A stretch of 64,000 nucleotides of DNA, taken from Helopsaltes ochotensis. Taxonomy: Eukaryota > Chordata > Aves > Passeriformes > Locustellidae. The stretch covers positions 124,001-188,000 of the forward strand of contig VXBM01000560.1 in the NCBI GenBank assembly GCA_013400155.1. The letters run 5' to 3'. A program made the position numbers and the translations under genes. The notes beneath the pieces are model-generated. The model had not been told where the DNA came from, made no database searches, and worked only from the letters and a program-made list of their open reading frames with translations. Shown one piece after another: positions 12,101 through 24,200 of the stretch. Numbering within the stretch: position 1 is the stretch's first letter; each line of letters opens with the position of its first letter.

Positions 12101-14411
12101 CTGCCTTTCTCCGCTTCTGGTGAATAATATATAGTTCCTACCTCTTACAGGACTGTCATACTGTCTCCTTTGCTGACCTCATGTTCTTAATTCACTTGAA
12201 ATTTCTTGTTACTTAGTGTAGCCCATTATGTAGCTTTGCTTTCTTCTGTGGTACATTTACTTTTTGTGCTCTTAGAACTTCAATATGTAATCTTCCCAGT
12301 CCTTTTTTGTACCTGATGTTCTACCTCTTGAAGGTTTTATAGCAAGCAAGACTCCAGTTTAAGTAATTACTTCTGTCTTTCTGCGTTCTTCTTATCCTTT
12401 TGAATTGCATGTGATGATCCCTGTGTTCCTGCCCCTCACTATTGTGTGCATTGCTAAGCACTCCCTGTGCTTCAGCCTGCAGCTTCCCTGCTAGACTGTG
12501 CTGTCTGAGGTGCTTTGGGGCAAAGGGGAAGTTTAAGATGCTATTTATCATTACTTAATATGTAGGCCACCCCTTCTTTTATGTTTTACTTTTACTGAAT
12601 TAGAGGTTCTTCTGACTTAGTGCTTCTCTCTGCCATTCCAATAGGTTTAGTGCCTTATTTGCTCTGCTGGGCACTTCTGCAGTACTTTGGGTGTTTTGTC
12701 CAACATATTTCTCTCCTTTTCTCACCCATCTCCCATCAAGGATATTGATCTCCTCTCCCCCACCCCCACTGTTACCCCAGTCTTTGTGCTTTTGAATACT
12801 CTATTTCTAATGATGTTCTCTGTTCTGCACTCAGTCTGCTTACAAGTCAAGGGTGTGCATGTGCATCCTGTTCACTTCATGAGTCTACATTCATAATACT
12901 TTTCCCTACTGTCTGTGCCTTGACAGGCAGACCGGGCTCTCTCAGGGCTCTATGCAGATTTCAGAATGTGCAAAGTTAGATCCATCTGGTTTTTTGGTTT
13001 GTCTGTATAATCCAAGGTGGTACCACTGCAGAGGGATGAAGAGATGGAAATGTCTCGGCTCTCCACAGCGTTCAGTTTGCACAATGAAGAGGAGGAGATG
13101 GTATTTCACTTATGGTCCTGTTCTTTGCAATGTTATTCTGAATAACATGTCTCTGTAACGAGCTGTAATAACCAGCAGTTGGTACTAACCACCTGCTCCC
13201 AAAAAGTGCTGCAGACTGAGGTAGAAGTTCATGGAAGAAGATCAGAAGCACAGTCTTCTGTTTTGTTAGTGCATTGGCCTCTCAGAAAGGAAGGTGACTG
13301 TGCCACACTGCCTAGCGAGCTGTGGCAAATGGAATAATGTGCAAGTGTCTCTTTAAACCCCTGAGCTTCCGTTCTTTTTCTTAAAAAAAGGTTTTCTTCT
13401 AAAATGTACTGTGTCACAGTGAATAGATGCCGATGGCACCTGGTGTAAAATAATTGTGTTGAATTGACATGCTGAATGAACTGGATGCTGATGTTGTGCC
13501 CTGAGATGAACATAGCAAGAAATCTTAAGAGCCTGGCTATTGTGTAAGAGTTAGGCTGATTACTTGATGTAACCTCTGTGAGTCATGCTAGGTAAACAGT
13601 GAGATAATGGGGCTAGCTAGGTTTGGAGAATCACAAACCTCTGTGACATTAGCAGGAAATTGTTTTTAACTCTCCAAACATATACATGTTTTTTGCTTGA
13701 AAACTTCAGTTTGCATAAAATGCAAGATGTCTGAGAGAAAACAGCTACTGTTGTGCCAAGTATAGATTAGGGTACAATGTCATGCAAAATGTAGCAAAAT
13801 CCACAGAAAGTTTCATATGGTGATTAAATGGCTTAAAACCAGAATGATGCTCATCAAAACATCTCACAAAATCTCACATACAGTAGTATAGGTCTCATAT
13901 TATCCTGTCCTTTAAATTAGTGTCCATAGCTATCTGTGGCTGCATGGACTTCCATTTTGCAGTTACTTTAATCCTTCAGTTTTCCCAGCTCAGGGAAAAA
14001 AAATAGATTGCTGTATTTGTTTTTTCTGTTCCTGTCAGCAGGCCCTGTTGTAAGGAGTCTATTGTAGGGGCTGGATCACACAGTGGTCAATTCCAAGGCA
14101 CATAATTAGGGAAAAGCCCTAATATATCTTTCATAACCATAGAAACAGTCAAGCTGAACCATAGGCTTGAGAGTATTTGTGTGACTTTGATGCAGATCCA
14201 TGTGACAGTCGAGGTGTATGCTGTGTGACTGATTCAATGATAATAATTGAAGACTTAGAGAGATGCAAGCAGCATGAGGAAGAGCATAGCAAGTAGAAAT
14301 TAAATACACAGCAGAGAGATATGTGTTTGTAACTGGATTATTTACATATTGAAATTTAGATGGAGAACCTTCTCTTATTCAGTAAATTAGCTGTAAGCAA
14401 CAATAATGGGC
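9189..14411. other. Unique AT-rich sequence, no supported gene
   Basis: No recognisable repeats. Frames of 60 to 95 codons occur on both strands; the lysine/arginine-rich minus-strand one at 12321..12551 was considered and not supported. The plus strand is pyrimidine-rich around 12690..12790. A run GGGGGGG followed by CGGG lies near 11317. The segment 10640..10760 is A/T-rich and repeat-free, and could be a conserved element, but that cannot be judged here. Confidence 0.5.
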
Positions 14412-14429
14412 TCCCCCCCCCCAAAAAAA
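14412..14429. repeat. Homopolymer pair, C-run then A-run
   Basis: An uninterrupted run of about 11 C bases directly followed by about 7 A bases. Likely length-polymorphic and error-prone in sequencing. Confidence 0.8.
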
Positions 14430-17400
14430 CCTGCAGTACTGGGAAGGAAAGGTTGTTATTCATTTGTTTTTCCTCTCATTTTCATGAAAACAGTGCTAAA
14501 AAGAGACAGAGTTTACAAATCAACATTGAGGAGTAGGAAAACAATCTACTTGAACAATAAACACTGTAACTGAAGAATACAACTAGGGACCTGGCACATT
14601 GTTGATGTTGCTGTGAGCAGATGGACCGCAAGCACATTGACTGCCAAACATCCATAAACTCCCCACACCAGACATGGCTGTGTGGCAGGATGATTTGAGT
14701 GACTGGCAGCTTGCTAACTACTTCCTAGTATTTGTTTTTAAAAAAAGGTGGAGATGGAAACTTATATTTTTGTATATCTGTGTATAAATAAACATGTGTA
14801 ATCGTTATGAAAAGGATAATAGTAACAGTAACCTCGTACTTATGCTATATGAATAACCTGCCACTTTACTAATATTATTGATTGATGATACAAACTGTGG
14901 CCCAAAATCTGATTGTCACTGCAGTGACAACATCCTCTGTCATGGGCACTACCTCAGGGCAGGACAGAGCAGCAGACCTGAGCACCACAGGGTGGATAGA
15001 GGAGAACCATCTGGTGGCCAGCAAGTGTTTCTAGAAGCAGAGTAGCATTTCTCAACTGGTGGCCTGTGGCATTTGTAAGTGAATGAGATATATTTCCAGT
15101 GGCTGTCAGGAGAAATGAAAAGGGCCTTATTACAAGTCTTTTTATGATATAAAGCAAACTGAATTCCTTCACACAGTGCTGCCCTCAAGACCGAGTAGCT
15201 GTGAGCCTGTAGCAAGCAAGTAGTACTTTATATTTTTCTCAATGGCATGTTTTTACTCTGATGCTTATAAGTAATGTAAGACTGTTGTGGAAAAAAATCT
15301 TTTGAGTATGGATACTTTGACATGGCGTCTTTGTTCTGGAACAAACATGTTCACTAGTGCTCTTAAGAACAGCCAGACCTCCTATGACTTTAGACACCCC
15401 TGTTGAAACCGGTGCTGGAGACATGCCAGGCTCTGTCCTTAGCAGCCAGGTTTGGACAAGGAACCACAAAGCTTAATATAGCAACAATTCTGTTATACCA
15501 GCAATTCATGACCTTCATTTTGGATGGCATCAGGCCACCTGATGTCACCTGAGTCAGTTCTAAACCTTCTTTAGACAGTGTTGTGCCCAGTATTCTCTTG
15601 TCAGTCAAGTGATGCCAAAATGTTCCTCTTAAGCCTGTTAAAAGCAAAATTAAAAGTATCTCCAGTCCTCAGTAATGTTCTTTACTGATCAAAAGGAAGT
15701 ACTGTGGTGTCTGCTTTCTAGGAATATTTCAAGTTTTTGAACACCATAATTTTTGATTTAGCTAGTGGATATTAGAAAACATTTTGGGTCTTTCGACAAG
15801 TTCGCTTGGTAAAATTTTCTGAGAGATGCAGCTGTGAAACAGTAAAGAAGAATGAAGAACTCTGAAAAGGAAGGTCATGAGAGAGATTTCAAAAAAAAAT
15901 ATCGGCAAGGAAGGATGTAATAGCCTTTATTATCAAAAGGCCTTAACTGCAACACTATGAACCTGGTGTGCATTTTGGAACACAAAATTTTACTGAAAGT
16001 CAGAGTTTCTACAGTCTGAAACAGGCTGTTCATTTTTGGCCTCAGTATTTTAATACAATTATATATACACACATGTGTGTTAGCTGATACACGTACTTTG
16101 AACCTTTAAAAAAATTTTAAGATAATTTAAAGTATTATTAGATTTTTTAATAGCTTCTCTGTAGCAGTTCTGTAAATACAGTAGGCATCAGTTAACATTT
16201 TCTAACAAAGCAAAAATGGTAGAAATAAAAATCTTATTAATAATAAATTATCACTTGTAATTTGCTAATGTATTTGTATTACCTCTTACTAGTCAGGACT
16301 TATGTGCACATGGTCATACGTACCGACACACTATATCTGTGCAAGTGTGTATTTGTGACTCCTGCAATGTCCAGGACCTTCTGCCTGTTACAGTTACTCC
16401 ACAGCTTGTGGGGAGGGTTTGCAAACCAGTATGTCTCAGGGGTTAGACTACTCATCAAGAGGCAGCTTTAGGAAAATAGCTGAAATACAAATTGAAATCA
16501 AGCCTGGTATCAGATAGTTATGTTCTTTCCATGTTATTCCCTCTTTTCAGGTCCTCTTTTGTAATTGTGTTAGATTAGTCTGCAGTAGTTGGCTCTGACA
16601 CTCTCTCTTCTTGCTAACTTCCCTGCTTTCAGTTTAACCACATGCATCTGGACAAAATGATACAGTGGTCCTTGCACTATTATCGTCAAAGTTTTGGTAT
16701 CAGCAGAACGTATGTGTCCCTAAAAAATAGTGTATACTGCAAATCATTAATATAAAAATTGCTGCCAAAAGAACAGATGTCAAAACAAATGAGTCCAAGC
16801 AAATGCTAGTCTGAGCTGTTGGTGCACGCTTACTTAAATCAAGCACTCCTCCTTTCATTGCATATAAGTATAGTACACAGAATCCAGTGTTCCCTGGGGC
16901 AGTAGTATATAGAATTACTCATTAGTGCATGGGTATCAAAGAAGTTAAGCATGTATACCAGTGCTATCATATTTGTTCATCATAGTCGGTGTATCATATG
17001 ATTCCAGATGTCTCTCTTCCTGTCAGTATTGGCAAGTATTCTTTAGACATGTATAATTTTTAATTATCAAAATCCATGCATTTTTCAGGGACCAGAATGA
17101 ATACTGATCTTGGTTTGAATATTTTCTGTTTGAAGTGTTTTTGTAGGTTCACAAATAGAACTAATATGAATTGAAGCTATTCAGCTTGGTTATCACAGCC
17201 TCGTTCACGTATTAAATAAAGGCATCACCCATTACTATTGACCTTACAAATATTAAGTAGTAAAAATCTTGCATACATGTTTGCTAGTCTCAAGTTATAA
17301 TGTAACATGTAGGATTGAAAAAAGGAAAATAGAGAAATAAAATATCATTTGGAAAAATACATCAAACAGCTTCCCCAAAGTATATACCAAAGTTCTTCAC

Positions 17401-17738
17401 ATGTGGTGCACTGCTTAGGGCAGAATCCATTTCCGTTCAGTTTTTGGATTTCTTTGAAGACTTGTTAAGACTATGCAACTGTCAGACACAAGTTGGGATA
17501 ATCCAATTGGATATTAGTGTTTTTGTCTTCAAACCATGAGGGTGGATTGACATTCACTGTGTGTGTCATTGAGCTTGTTTTCTAGAGCTCCAGCAAATGG
17601 ATTTAATGTGTCACTAAATGCAATGTGTCACTGTTTGTTCTTGGGCTGTTGTCAGTCATTAAAGGGACCGTATTTACCTGCAGATCTGTTCAAGAATGCA
17701 GGCTGCCCTCTGCAGCCCTATAGGGACCAAGGAAGGAC
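14430..17738. other. Unique sequence, no gene seen
   Basis: Open frames reach 88 codons on the minus strand near 14949..15215 and overlap each other in two frames, which argues against coding. No transposon was recognised. The alternating purine-pyrimidine patch at 16060..16081 is listed separately. Confidence 0.5.
16060..16081. repeat. Alternating TA/CA/TG patch with 14-bp palindrome
   Basis: TATATA passes into ACACACATGTGTGT (16067..16080), a perfect palindrome of strictly alternating purine and pyrimidine. Such a tract could adopt Z-form or cruciform DNA, although at this length it is most simply a small compound microsatellite. Confidence 0.7.
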
Positions 17739-17739
17739 C

Positions 17740-17751
17740 TTTTTTTTTTTT
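17740..17751. repeat. T-run at gap edge
   Basis: Twelve consecutive T bases end exactly at the first N. Loss of read quality after a homopolymer is the likely reason the assembly stops here. The run could also be the tail of a minus-strand retroelement hidden in the gap. Confidence 0.85.
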
Positions 17752-18606
17752 NNNNNNNNNNNNNNNNNNNNNNNNNNNNNNNNNNNNNNNNNNNNNNNNN
17801 NNNNNNNNNNNNNNNNNNNNNNNNNNNNNNNNNNNNNNNNNNNNNNNNNNNNNNNNNNNNNNNNNNNNNNNNNNNNNNNNNNNNNNNNNNNNNNNNNNNN
17901 NNNNNNNNNNNNNNNNNNNNNNNNNNNNNNNNNNNNNNNNNNNNNNNNNNNNNNNNNNNNNNNNNNNNNNNNNNNNNNNNNNNNNNNNNNNNNNNNNNNN
18001 NNNNNNNNNNNNNNNNNNNNNNNNNNNNNNNNNNNNNNNNNNNNNNNNNNNNNNNNNNNNNNNNNNNNNNNNNNNNNNNNNNNNNNNNNNNNNNNNNNNN
18101 NNNNNNNNNNNNNNNNNNNNNNNNNNNNNNNNNNNNNNNNNNNNNNNNNNNNNNNNNNNNNNNNNNNNNNNNNNNNNNNNNNNNNNNNNNNNNNNNNNNN
18201 NNNNNNNNNNNNNNNNNNNNNNNNNNNNNNNNNNNNNNNNNNNNNNNNNNNNNNNNNNNNNNNNNNNNNNNNNNNNNNNNNNNNNNNNNNNNNNNNNNNN
18301 NNNNNNNNNNNNNNNNNNNNNNNNNNNNNNNNNNNNNNNNNNNNNNNNNNNNNNNNNNNNNNNNNNNNNNNNNNNNNNNNNNNNNNNNNNNNNNNNNNNN
18401 NNNNNNNNNNNNNNNNNNNNNNNNNNNNNNNNNNNNNNNNNNNNNNNNNNNNNNNNNNNNNNNNNNNNNNNNNNNNNNNNNNNNNNNNNNNNNNNNNNNN
18501 NNNNNNNNNNNNNNNNNNNNNNNNNNNNNNNNNNNNNNNNNNNNNNNNNNNNNNNNNNNNNNNNNNNNNNNNNNNNNNNNNNNNNNNNNNNNNNNNNNNN
18601 NNNNNN
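17752..18606. other. Assembly gap, 855 N
   Basis: Unresolved bases. The left edge is a T-run; the right edge (TGGTATAAGG) is ordinary sequence. Content is unknown. Any open frame running across it is an artefact of translating N. Confidence 0.99.
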
Positions 18607-19692
18607 TGGTATAAGGTAAGGAGCTTTCCAGGTACTGTGTAGTAACAGACTCTGGATGCTGCAGCTGGTGCCCAAAACCGTGTGGGGAGAGTCTATGTCT
18701 CCCAAGTGGCTGAGAATGGCATTTATACTGAAGCAAAGTGTTCAGAAAAGAGGCAGTGCTCATGCTTTGTTTTCCAAAACAAAGAGAAATGAATTTGAAA
18801 TTCCCTGTAATTGCCTAATCTTTTCCCTTTCCAGATCACAGAGGCATTGAGTGAGGTGTTGTTCATTCAGATAAAAGGCTAATGTAATATATATTAGCTG
18901 TGGGTGGATTTCAGGCTTAAATTTCTCTTGTTTCATTCATGTAAAGAGCTGGGTGTTTACAGACATAGTAGGGCAGGGGACATTTGGGTCCCCATCTACC
19001 GATTTTAATATCGGAACCACATAAAAAGTGTAGTTTCTTTTTATTTCCCTGAAATTAGTTTTGCTGTTCTGTGTCAAGCATTGTCATGACCCCAAATCAT
19101 CACCTTTTGTGGTGAAAAGCCTTTATGTGCTTAAATAAGTGTGAAAGAGAAAAGTTATTAGGATTTGTAAACCCAAAATATTTTGCAGGAGGTGTGATGA
19201 GCCTGTTCTTAATTGAATGCAGGTAATAAGGTGCAGATCTACACTGGCACTGATCTTAGTGAAGAAAAACTGGATTTGGAAATGGAGAGTTGATAAAATC
19301 AATTGGTAGATTGAATAAGGGAAGAATATTTGGTAGTCTGTAGACCAGGTTCAGATAATATTGCAGAAACAGAGGTTAAACTTTATAGCTTTTATTCACA
19401 TTTAATTATCAGGGAGAGAGTTTGCGGAGATTTGAGACACGGTACTTGGAGGGGACAAGTAGGAGTCAAGGGCTTATTAGCAAACAACATCCTTAAACAT
19501 TTAGGAGAGAGATGAATTTGTAGTGGTGACCCTCAGCAATTCATTCTCTTTATCTTTGTTGTAAGTTTTCCTGGGTGTTGCACTTATTATAGTGGCTTGT
19601 ATATAATTATTTTTATTTATGTAAGAAAAATAAAGAAATTGCTGTTTAATTGACATGATGTTTTATTTTGTCCATTTTTTTTCTTTGATTAG
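18607..19692. other. Unique sequence, no gene seen
   Basis: AT-rich sequence with no recognisable repeat, RNA gene or supported frame. Confidence 0.55.
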
Positions 19693-19762
19693 AATGGAAG
19701 GTAGAAAATTATGCCTTGATGAGATAGATTCTTGTGTGAATAAGGCACATCTTTTAGCAAAG
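19693..19762 (+). other. Candidate short exon, unknown protein
   Basis: The acceptor-like CATTTTTTTTCTTTGATTAG ends at 19692 and the donor-like GCAAAG|GTATTC begins at 19763. Between them are 70 bases whose open frame starts MEGRKLCLDEIDSCVNKAH and stops at the donor on a codon boundary. The same frame stays open to 19900 (FSESIFDCSAFTAEVKKF and onward), so the whole 19693..19900 stretch could be considered. I do not recognise the protein, and at this length chance is the main alternative. Confidence 0.15.
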
Positions 19763-21175
19763 GTATTCTCAGAGTCCATCTTCGACTGTTCTGCATTTAC
19801 TGCTGAGGTGAAGAAATTTGTGCTGCCTACTCAGGATATATTGCTTCAATTAAAGTGGGGAAAAATTAGTATTGCTTGTTTCTATGTGAAACATGTGTAG
19901 TGATAGGAAAGAATTGACAGAAATGGGAATGCAATAAGTTAAGGGTGCAGTTTAACAAGGTGTCCAACGAGTGCCACAAGAAATTATTTGAGATTTTACT
20001 TGACTTATATCTTCTGATTTTCCTTAGAAAAGGAGTTGTTTCCATAGTAACAGCCACATTACATGGTTCTATCCTTATGATACCTCTGAGATACACTAGC
20101 ATCACAAAGAAATATACTTCTCAATATGTCATATAAAAATCCTGTACTTGTTAGTAAGAAAAATCTTATTTTCAGCAAAGTGAGACACTTATTTGAGGTT
20201 TCTAGGCTATAGTTAATTTATTTATACTATTTTTCTGTCCCTCCCTCATTTATTTTAGGTGGTGCTTATATTGCTGCCTATTAAGATGCGTGACACTTCC
20301 CATTGTGGACTTGTCTTCAGCTGCTTGCAAGCCTTACTAAATATTAACTGTTTAGACTCATGTTTTCTGTTCAAAGTCTCTGCCTTGTGCAGACTCCTTT
20401 TGGAATATCTCATAGCTATGCAGCTATTTGAGAATTGTTACGTGTGCCTGTTTCCCTTTTTTTCTTAGTTTAGTTGTTCATTGGCTCTTTTTTTGAAGGA
20501 GTCTATATTCCTTCCTACACTAGGGGAAACCCTAGCGTAGCACGTGCCTTTTGCTATGTGTCTTTTTCATAGCCCTGACCCCCCATCCTGAAATTTCATT
20601 CATTTGTGAGGATCTGCAATCTCTTAGTGTCTGAATCAATTTCTGACTTGTGAATGCTTCTGGTAGATCTTGGTAATGTGCTACTATAACATACGTGTAT
20701 TTATTAAGTGTGTGTGTACGTACAGACATAATGCGTGTATTTGTGCACCTAAATAGATTGCACTGGTTGTCTGGAGAATGACAGTGCCAATCCATTTGTG
20801 TCAAGGAGTAACAGATCAGAAAGAGATATTAGAATAATTGGAAAATGAAGACAGGATACAACTCTAGCTCTTAACAGTTCAACCAGTCAATGAAGAATTC
20901 AAATAGGTAAGGAGCTCAGTTGTCAGAGCATGTTAATTTGCAGCTTGTTCAGAAGCTGCCATGGAGACTGTTAATACCTCAGATGCCCCTTAATGAATTT
21001 TAAAACAATGTGCACTGGTTTCTGAAGGCAGGAGTGCTGTATTTTGCTTCATTCTGGTCACAAAACATCATTTCTGAGTCCAGTGCTGTTCAGTGCATGC
21101 AAAATTATTTTTCTGGTCCTTGGTATAGCACACTAAGATACTTTCTTATATCTTCATATTTTAATATTGTAGTTT
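19763..21175. other. Unique sequence with a small hairpin
   Basis: No gene seen. An imperfect inverted repeat, CTACACTAGGG / GAAA / CCCTAGCGTAG, occupies 20515..20540: 11-base arms with one mismatch around a four-base loop. Confidence 0.5.
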
Positions 21176-21236
21176 CTGTTTTGTGGGTTTGGTGAGTTTT
21201 TTTTGTTTGGGGTTTTGTGTGTGTGGCTTTTTTTTA
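21176..21236. repeat. T/G-rich low-complexity tract
   Basis: Irregular TTTGTGGG, TTTGGGG and GTGTGTG steps with almost no A or C, ending in a T-run. Same class as 2003..2042 and 4914..4974. Confidence 0.75.
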
Positions 21237-24200
21237 TTATACGCTCTGTGGTTATATTGCTAAGCTACAGAATAATGTGGTATCAATATACACAAATTAG
21301 CTCTGGAGTATTACTGTGGCTTTTTTGGTGCAGTACTCCACTGTTAAGAGTAGTTAATTTGGCTGAACCACAGCCTGCACAATCCTGACACTCGAATTAT
21401 CTCATTTAATGTCACCTTGGAATATTACGTCATGTCATATAGATTTAAGTTATGCATTATTTACCAAATTCCTTCTGGTTGCACGTTTATTCTGGCATCC
21501 AAAAATGGCAGAAATCTGCTGGCAGAGTGCCTCTGCTGTTTCCCCTTTTTCTGCTTTCTGAAGAGAACACACATGGGGTTGTAAAGGTCGTGTTATTTAG
21601 TACAGAAGTGACAAGTGAACTGTTCCCTTCTGCAGCCTCCCCATGCTTCTTTCACAACTGCTACTTTGATTTGTCACTGGGGTAGTCTCCTCCAGTCACC
21701 TCCTTGCATGACTACAGCTAGTGCTTTGTCACTTCACTTCCTACTGCAGATCTAAAGGGCTTGCTTCATAACAGTGAACTGCCATTCCTAACCTGTCAGG
21801 CAGCAAACAAATCAAACTCAGTAATGCAAGCAAGATCTCAGTAATTCATGAACCTCTGAAGCCTCAAAGATAGCAAAAGACGTATTTGTAGATGGGCATA
21901 GGCTGTGTTACACTATCACTGTAACAGTTTATTTTGACAAGCTAGCAAATTTGTGGTTGTTTTCTTCCTCGGAATTTCGATCTCTCTTGGACTGTAACTC
22001 TGGCATTATTGATTGGGTTGCAATGAGTTGGGAGCAGCAAGTTGCATCTGGGAGGTTTTCAGAGCAGAGCAGTGCAGACACAGCTGGCCCCATGAGTGTA
22101 CTCGGTCTGAGTGGGAGACACTGTTTTTCCTCAAGGAAAGACTATTCTGGGAAATGAGCAAAAGACAGTAGCACCAGGTACTGATCTGTGTTGGCATAAT
22201 TTAGGCACTTTTTCTCACAATTCCTCTTTTCAGAGCTGGGAAGAAGCGTACTGAACATCAGCAGAAATACAGCAGGAAAATAAACGTACAAGTTTTGTCA
22301 GCAGGTTTGGGGACTCTGTGAAGGTAGCTGAGTGTGTAGGGTTCTTTTTAATGATGATAATTTGGCAGAAAGCCTGGAACTATGAGCTGCAAAGTGAAGT
22401 AAATAGGGTTCCTAGTTATTTGCTTTTTCCTCTCAGCTCTCCTGCAGTCTATCCATGTATTCTCCTAGCTTTTTATTTAATCCAGTACAAAAAGGCTAGA
22501 AGCTGAGGCAAGATAAACTAGCTTAAGAATAGATGTGAACTTTTAAAAGCGAGAGCAATTAATCAGTAGAACAGTGTACCTAATGCTGTAGTGGGTGTCT
22601 GCCTCTTGCAATCTTCCAGTCAACACTGGGTGTGTTTCTAGCAGACGGACTCAACACAGAGCTTGGTGCAGAGTTGCATAGAATAAAAACTGTGGCGTGT
22701 GGGTACTGTCATCCCATGAGATGAGCCTTTTGGGAAAAGAATCCCTAACTCCTTTTTCCTTGGCTGAATGTTTAGTCTTCCCTAATTGGCAGTTATTTTC
22801 ATTTTCTGTGATGTCAATACTCTCAAGTAAAATTATCTGAAAGCATAGATGGATTATTATATCTTGATAAAAGTAGGTAGATATATCAAATGAGCAATAT
22901 CTAATATTAAAGAACTGTGTTACTGAAGCAGGTCTAGATCCAGCAGTTAGATCAACTTAGGCATCTTTCCTCCATGCTTCTGAGAGGATTATAACCTGTG
23001 TTCAAAATTGTGGAATTTACCCCTCAAAAAATATTTCTTTTTAGGGCAAAAATGTCTATGGGGCCAGATCTGAAAGATCCTAGTACTGTGTCTCAGTCAA
23101 AAAATGAATGATGAAGTTAATTATGCTGAGAGCAAATATGTTCAGGTAAAAAACTTCTCTGTGTGTCTGTGTACATGTATATAAAACAATTCATACTGAA
23201 GGAAGTGAGGGCAGAGATTTGTTTCCATAGTAATTATGGGATAGCTCTTCATAGTGTGCCAAAGGCCGTGGTTCTCTAAGAGCACAAACTAAAGGACTTA
23301 CTGGAGCACATTTTTGTGCTTCACCTGCTTACATGCATCTGTTTTGGCAGGCAAAGGTGGGAACATAGATCTTGGTTTTGTACATAATTGGTGAGGGTTG
23401 TCACCAACCCCTTAGAAATTCCTTCTTTTAGTCCCACATCTAGACAAGCCTCCTATGAACAGTTTTCTGACAATATCAGCTCGTTGCTCTGAAGCTGTTA
23501 AAGGCCCAATAAAATGATAAAAAGGCTAATTTTATTGGTTTCAATACTATGGAAAAACCCCACAGCCACATTATATCATTAAAAGGTGCATGCGTTTTCT
23601 GAATTTTCTTCTGGTTTTAATTTTCCCAAGGAATAAAGGAAGAAACAGTACACTTCACAGAGAAGGGTTGACAAGGGTGAGGTAAAAAACCTGTTTTCCT
23701 GCAAGGCAAGAGTAAGGCCCTTGAGCTTGACAAGGCATGGCAGAAGGGAGACTATGTGAGAGCTGAGTCCAGCCTTGGGGAACTGATTAGAGAATGGTTG
23801 TATGACTGAAATGAGTTGGGGTTTTTTCCCATGCACCGTGTTAGAGTTATGTTGTGTGACCTGACTCACATGATGCTGTCAATACCTAAAGAATTTTGCA
23901 GAAAGGTTCGTAGCAAGCTGTTAAATGCAAAAATCTGGACGGTTTACCTAGATTACAAAATCCCTGAGTTATTTACTTTGCAGCAGGCAGCAAAATCCAC
24001 AGCAGAGATCAAGTTCTGGTTTTGGGACTCTGCATGAGCATTCATTGCGAAGTCATGGACTTCATGGACCTTCTGCTCAAAATAAGTTTGGGCTTTTCCT
24101 CTTAACCAGTTCTTATTTTACTTGCATTGCAATCAAAAAAAGTTCACTTGATTTACACCAAAAGGACATCTATCCAACACAATATTTGCATCTTTAAGGC

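Noticed and set aside
12321..12551. Basic minus-strand frame of 76 codons resembling a gag-like fragment
   Set aside because: No motif supports it and no retroelement sequence flanks it.
17563..18763. Open frames of over 300 codons spanning the first N run
   Set aside because: They consist almost entirely of untranslatable N and exist only because the gap contains no stop codons.
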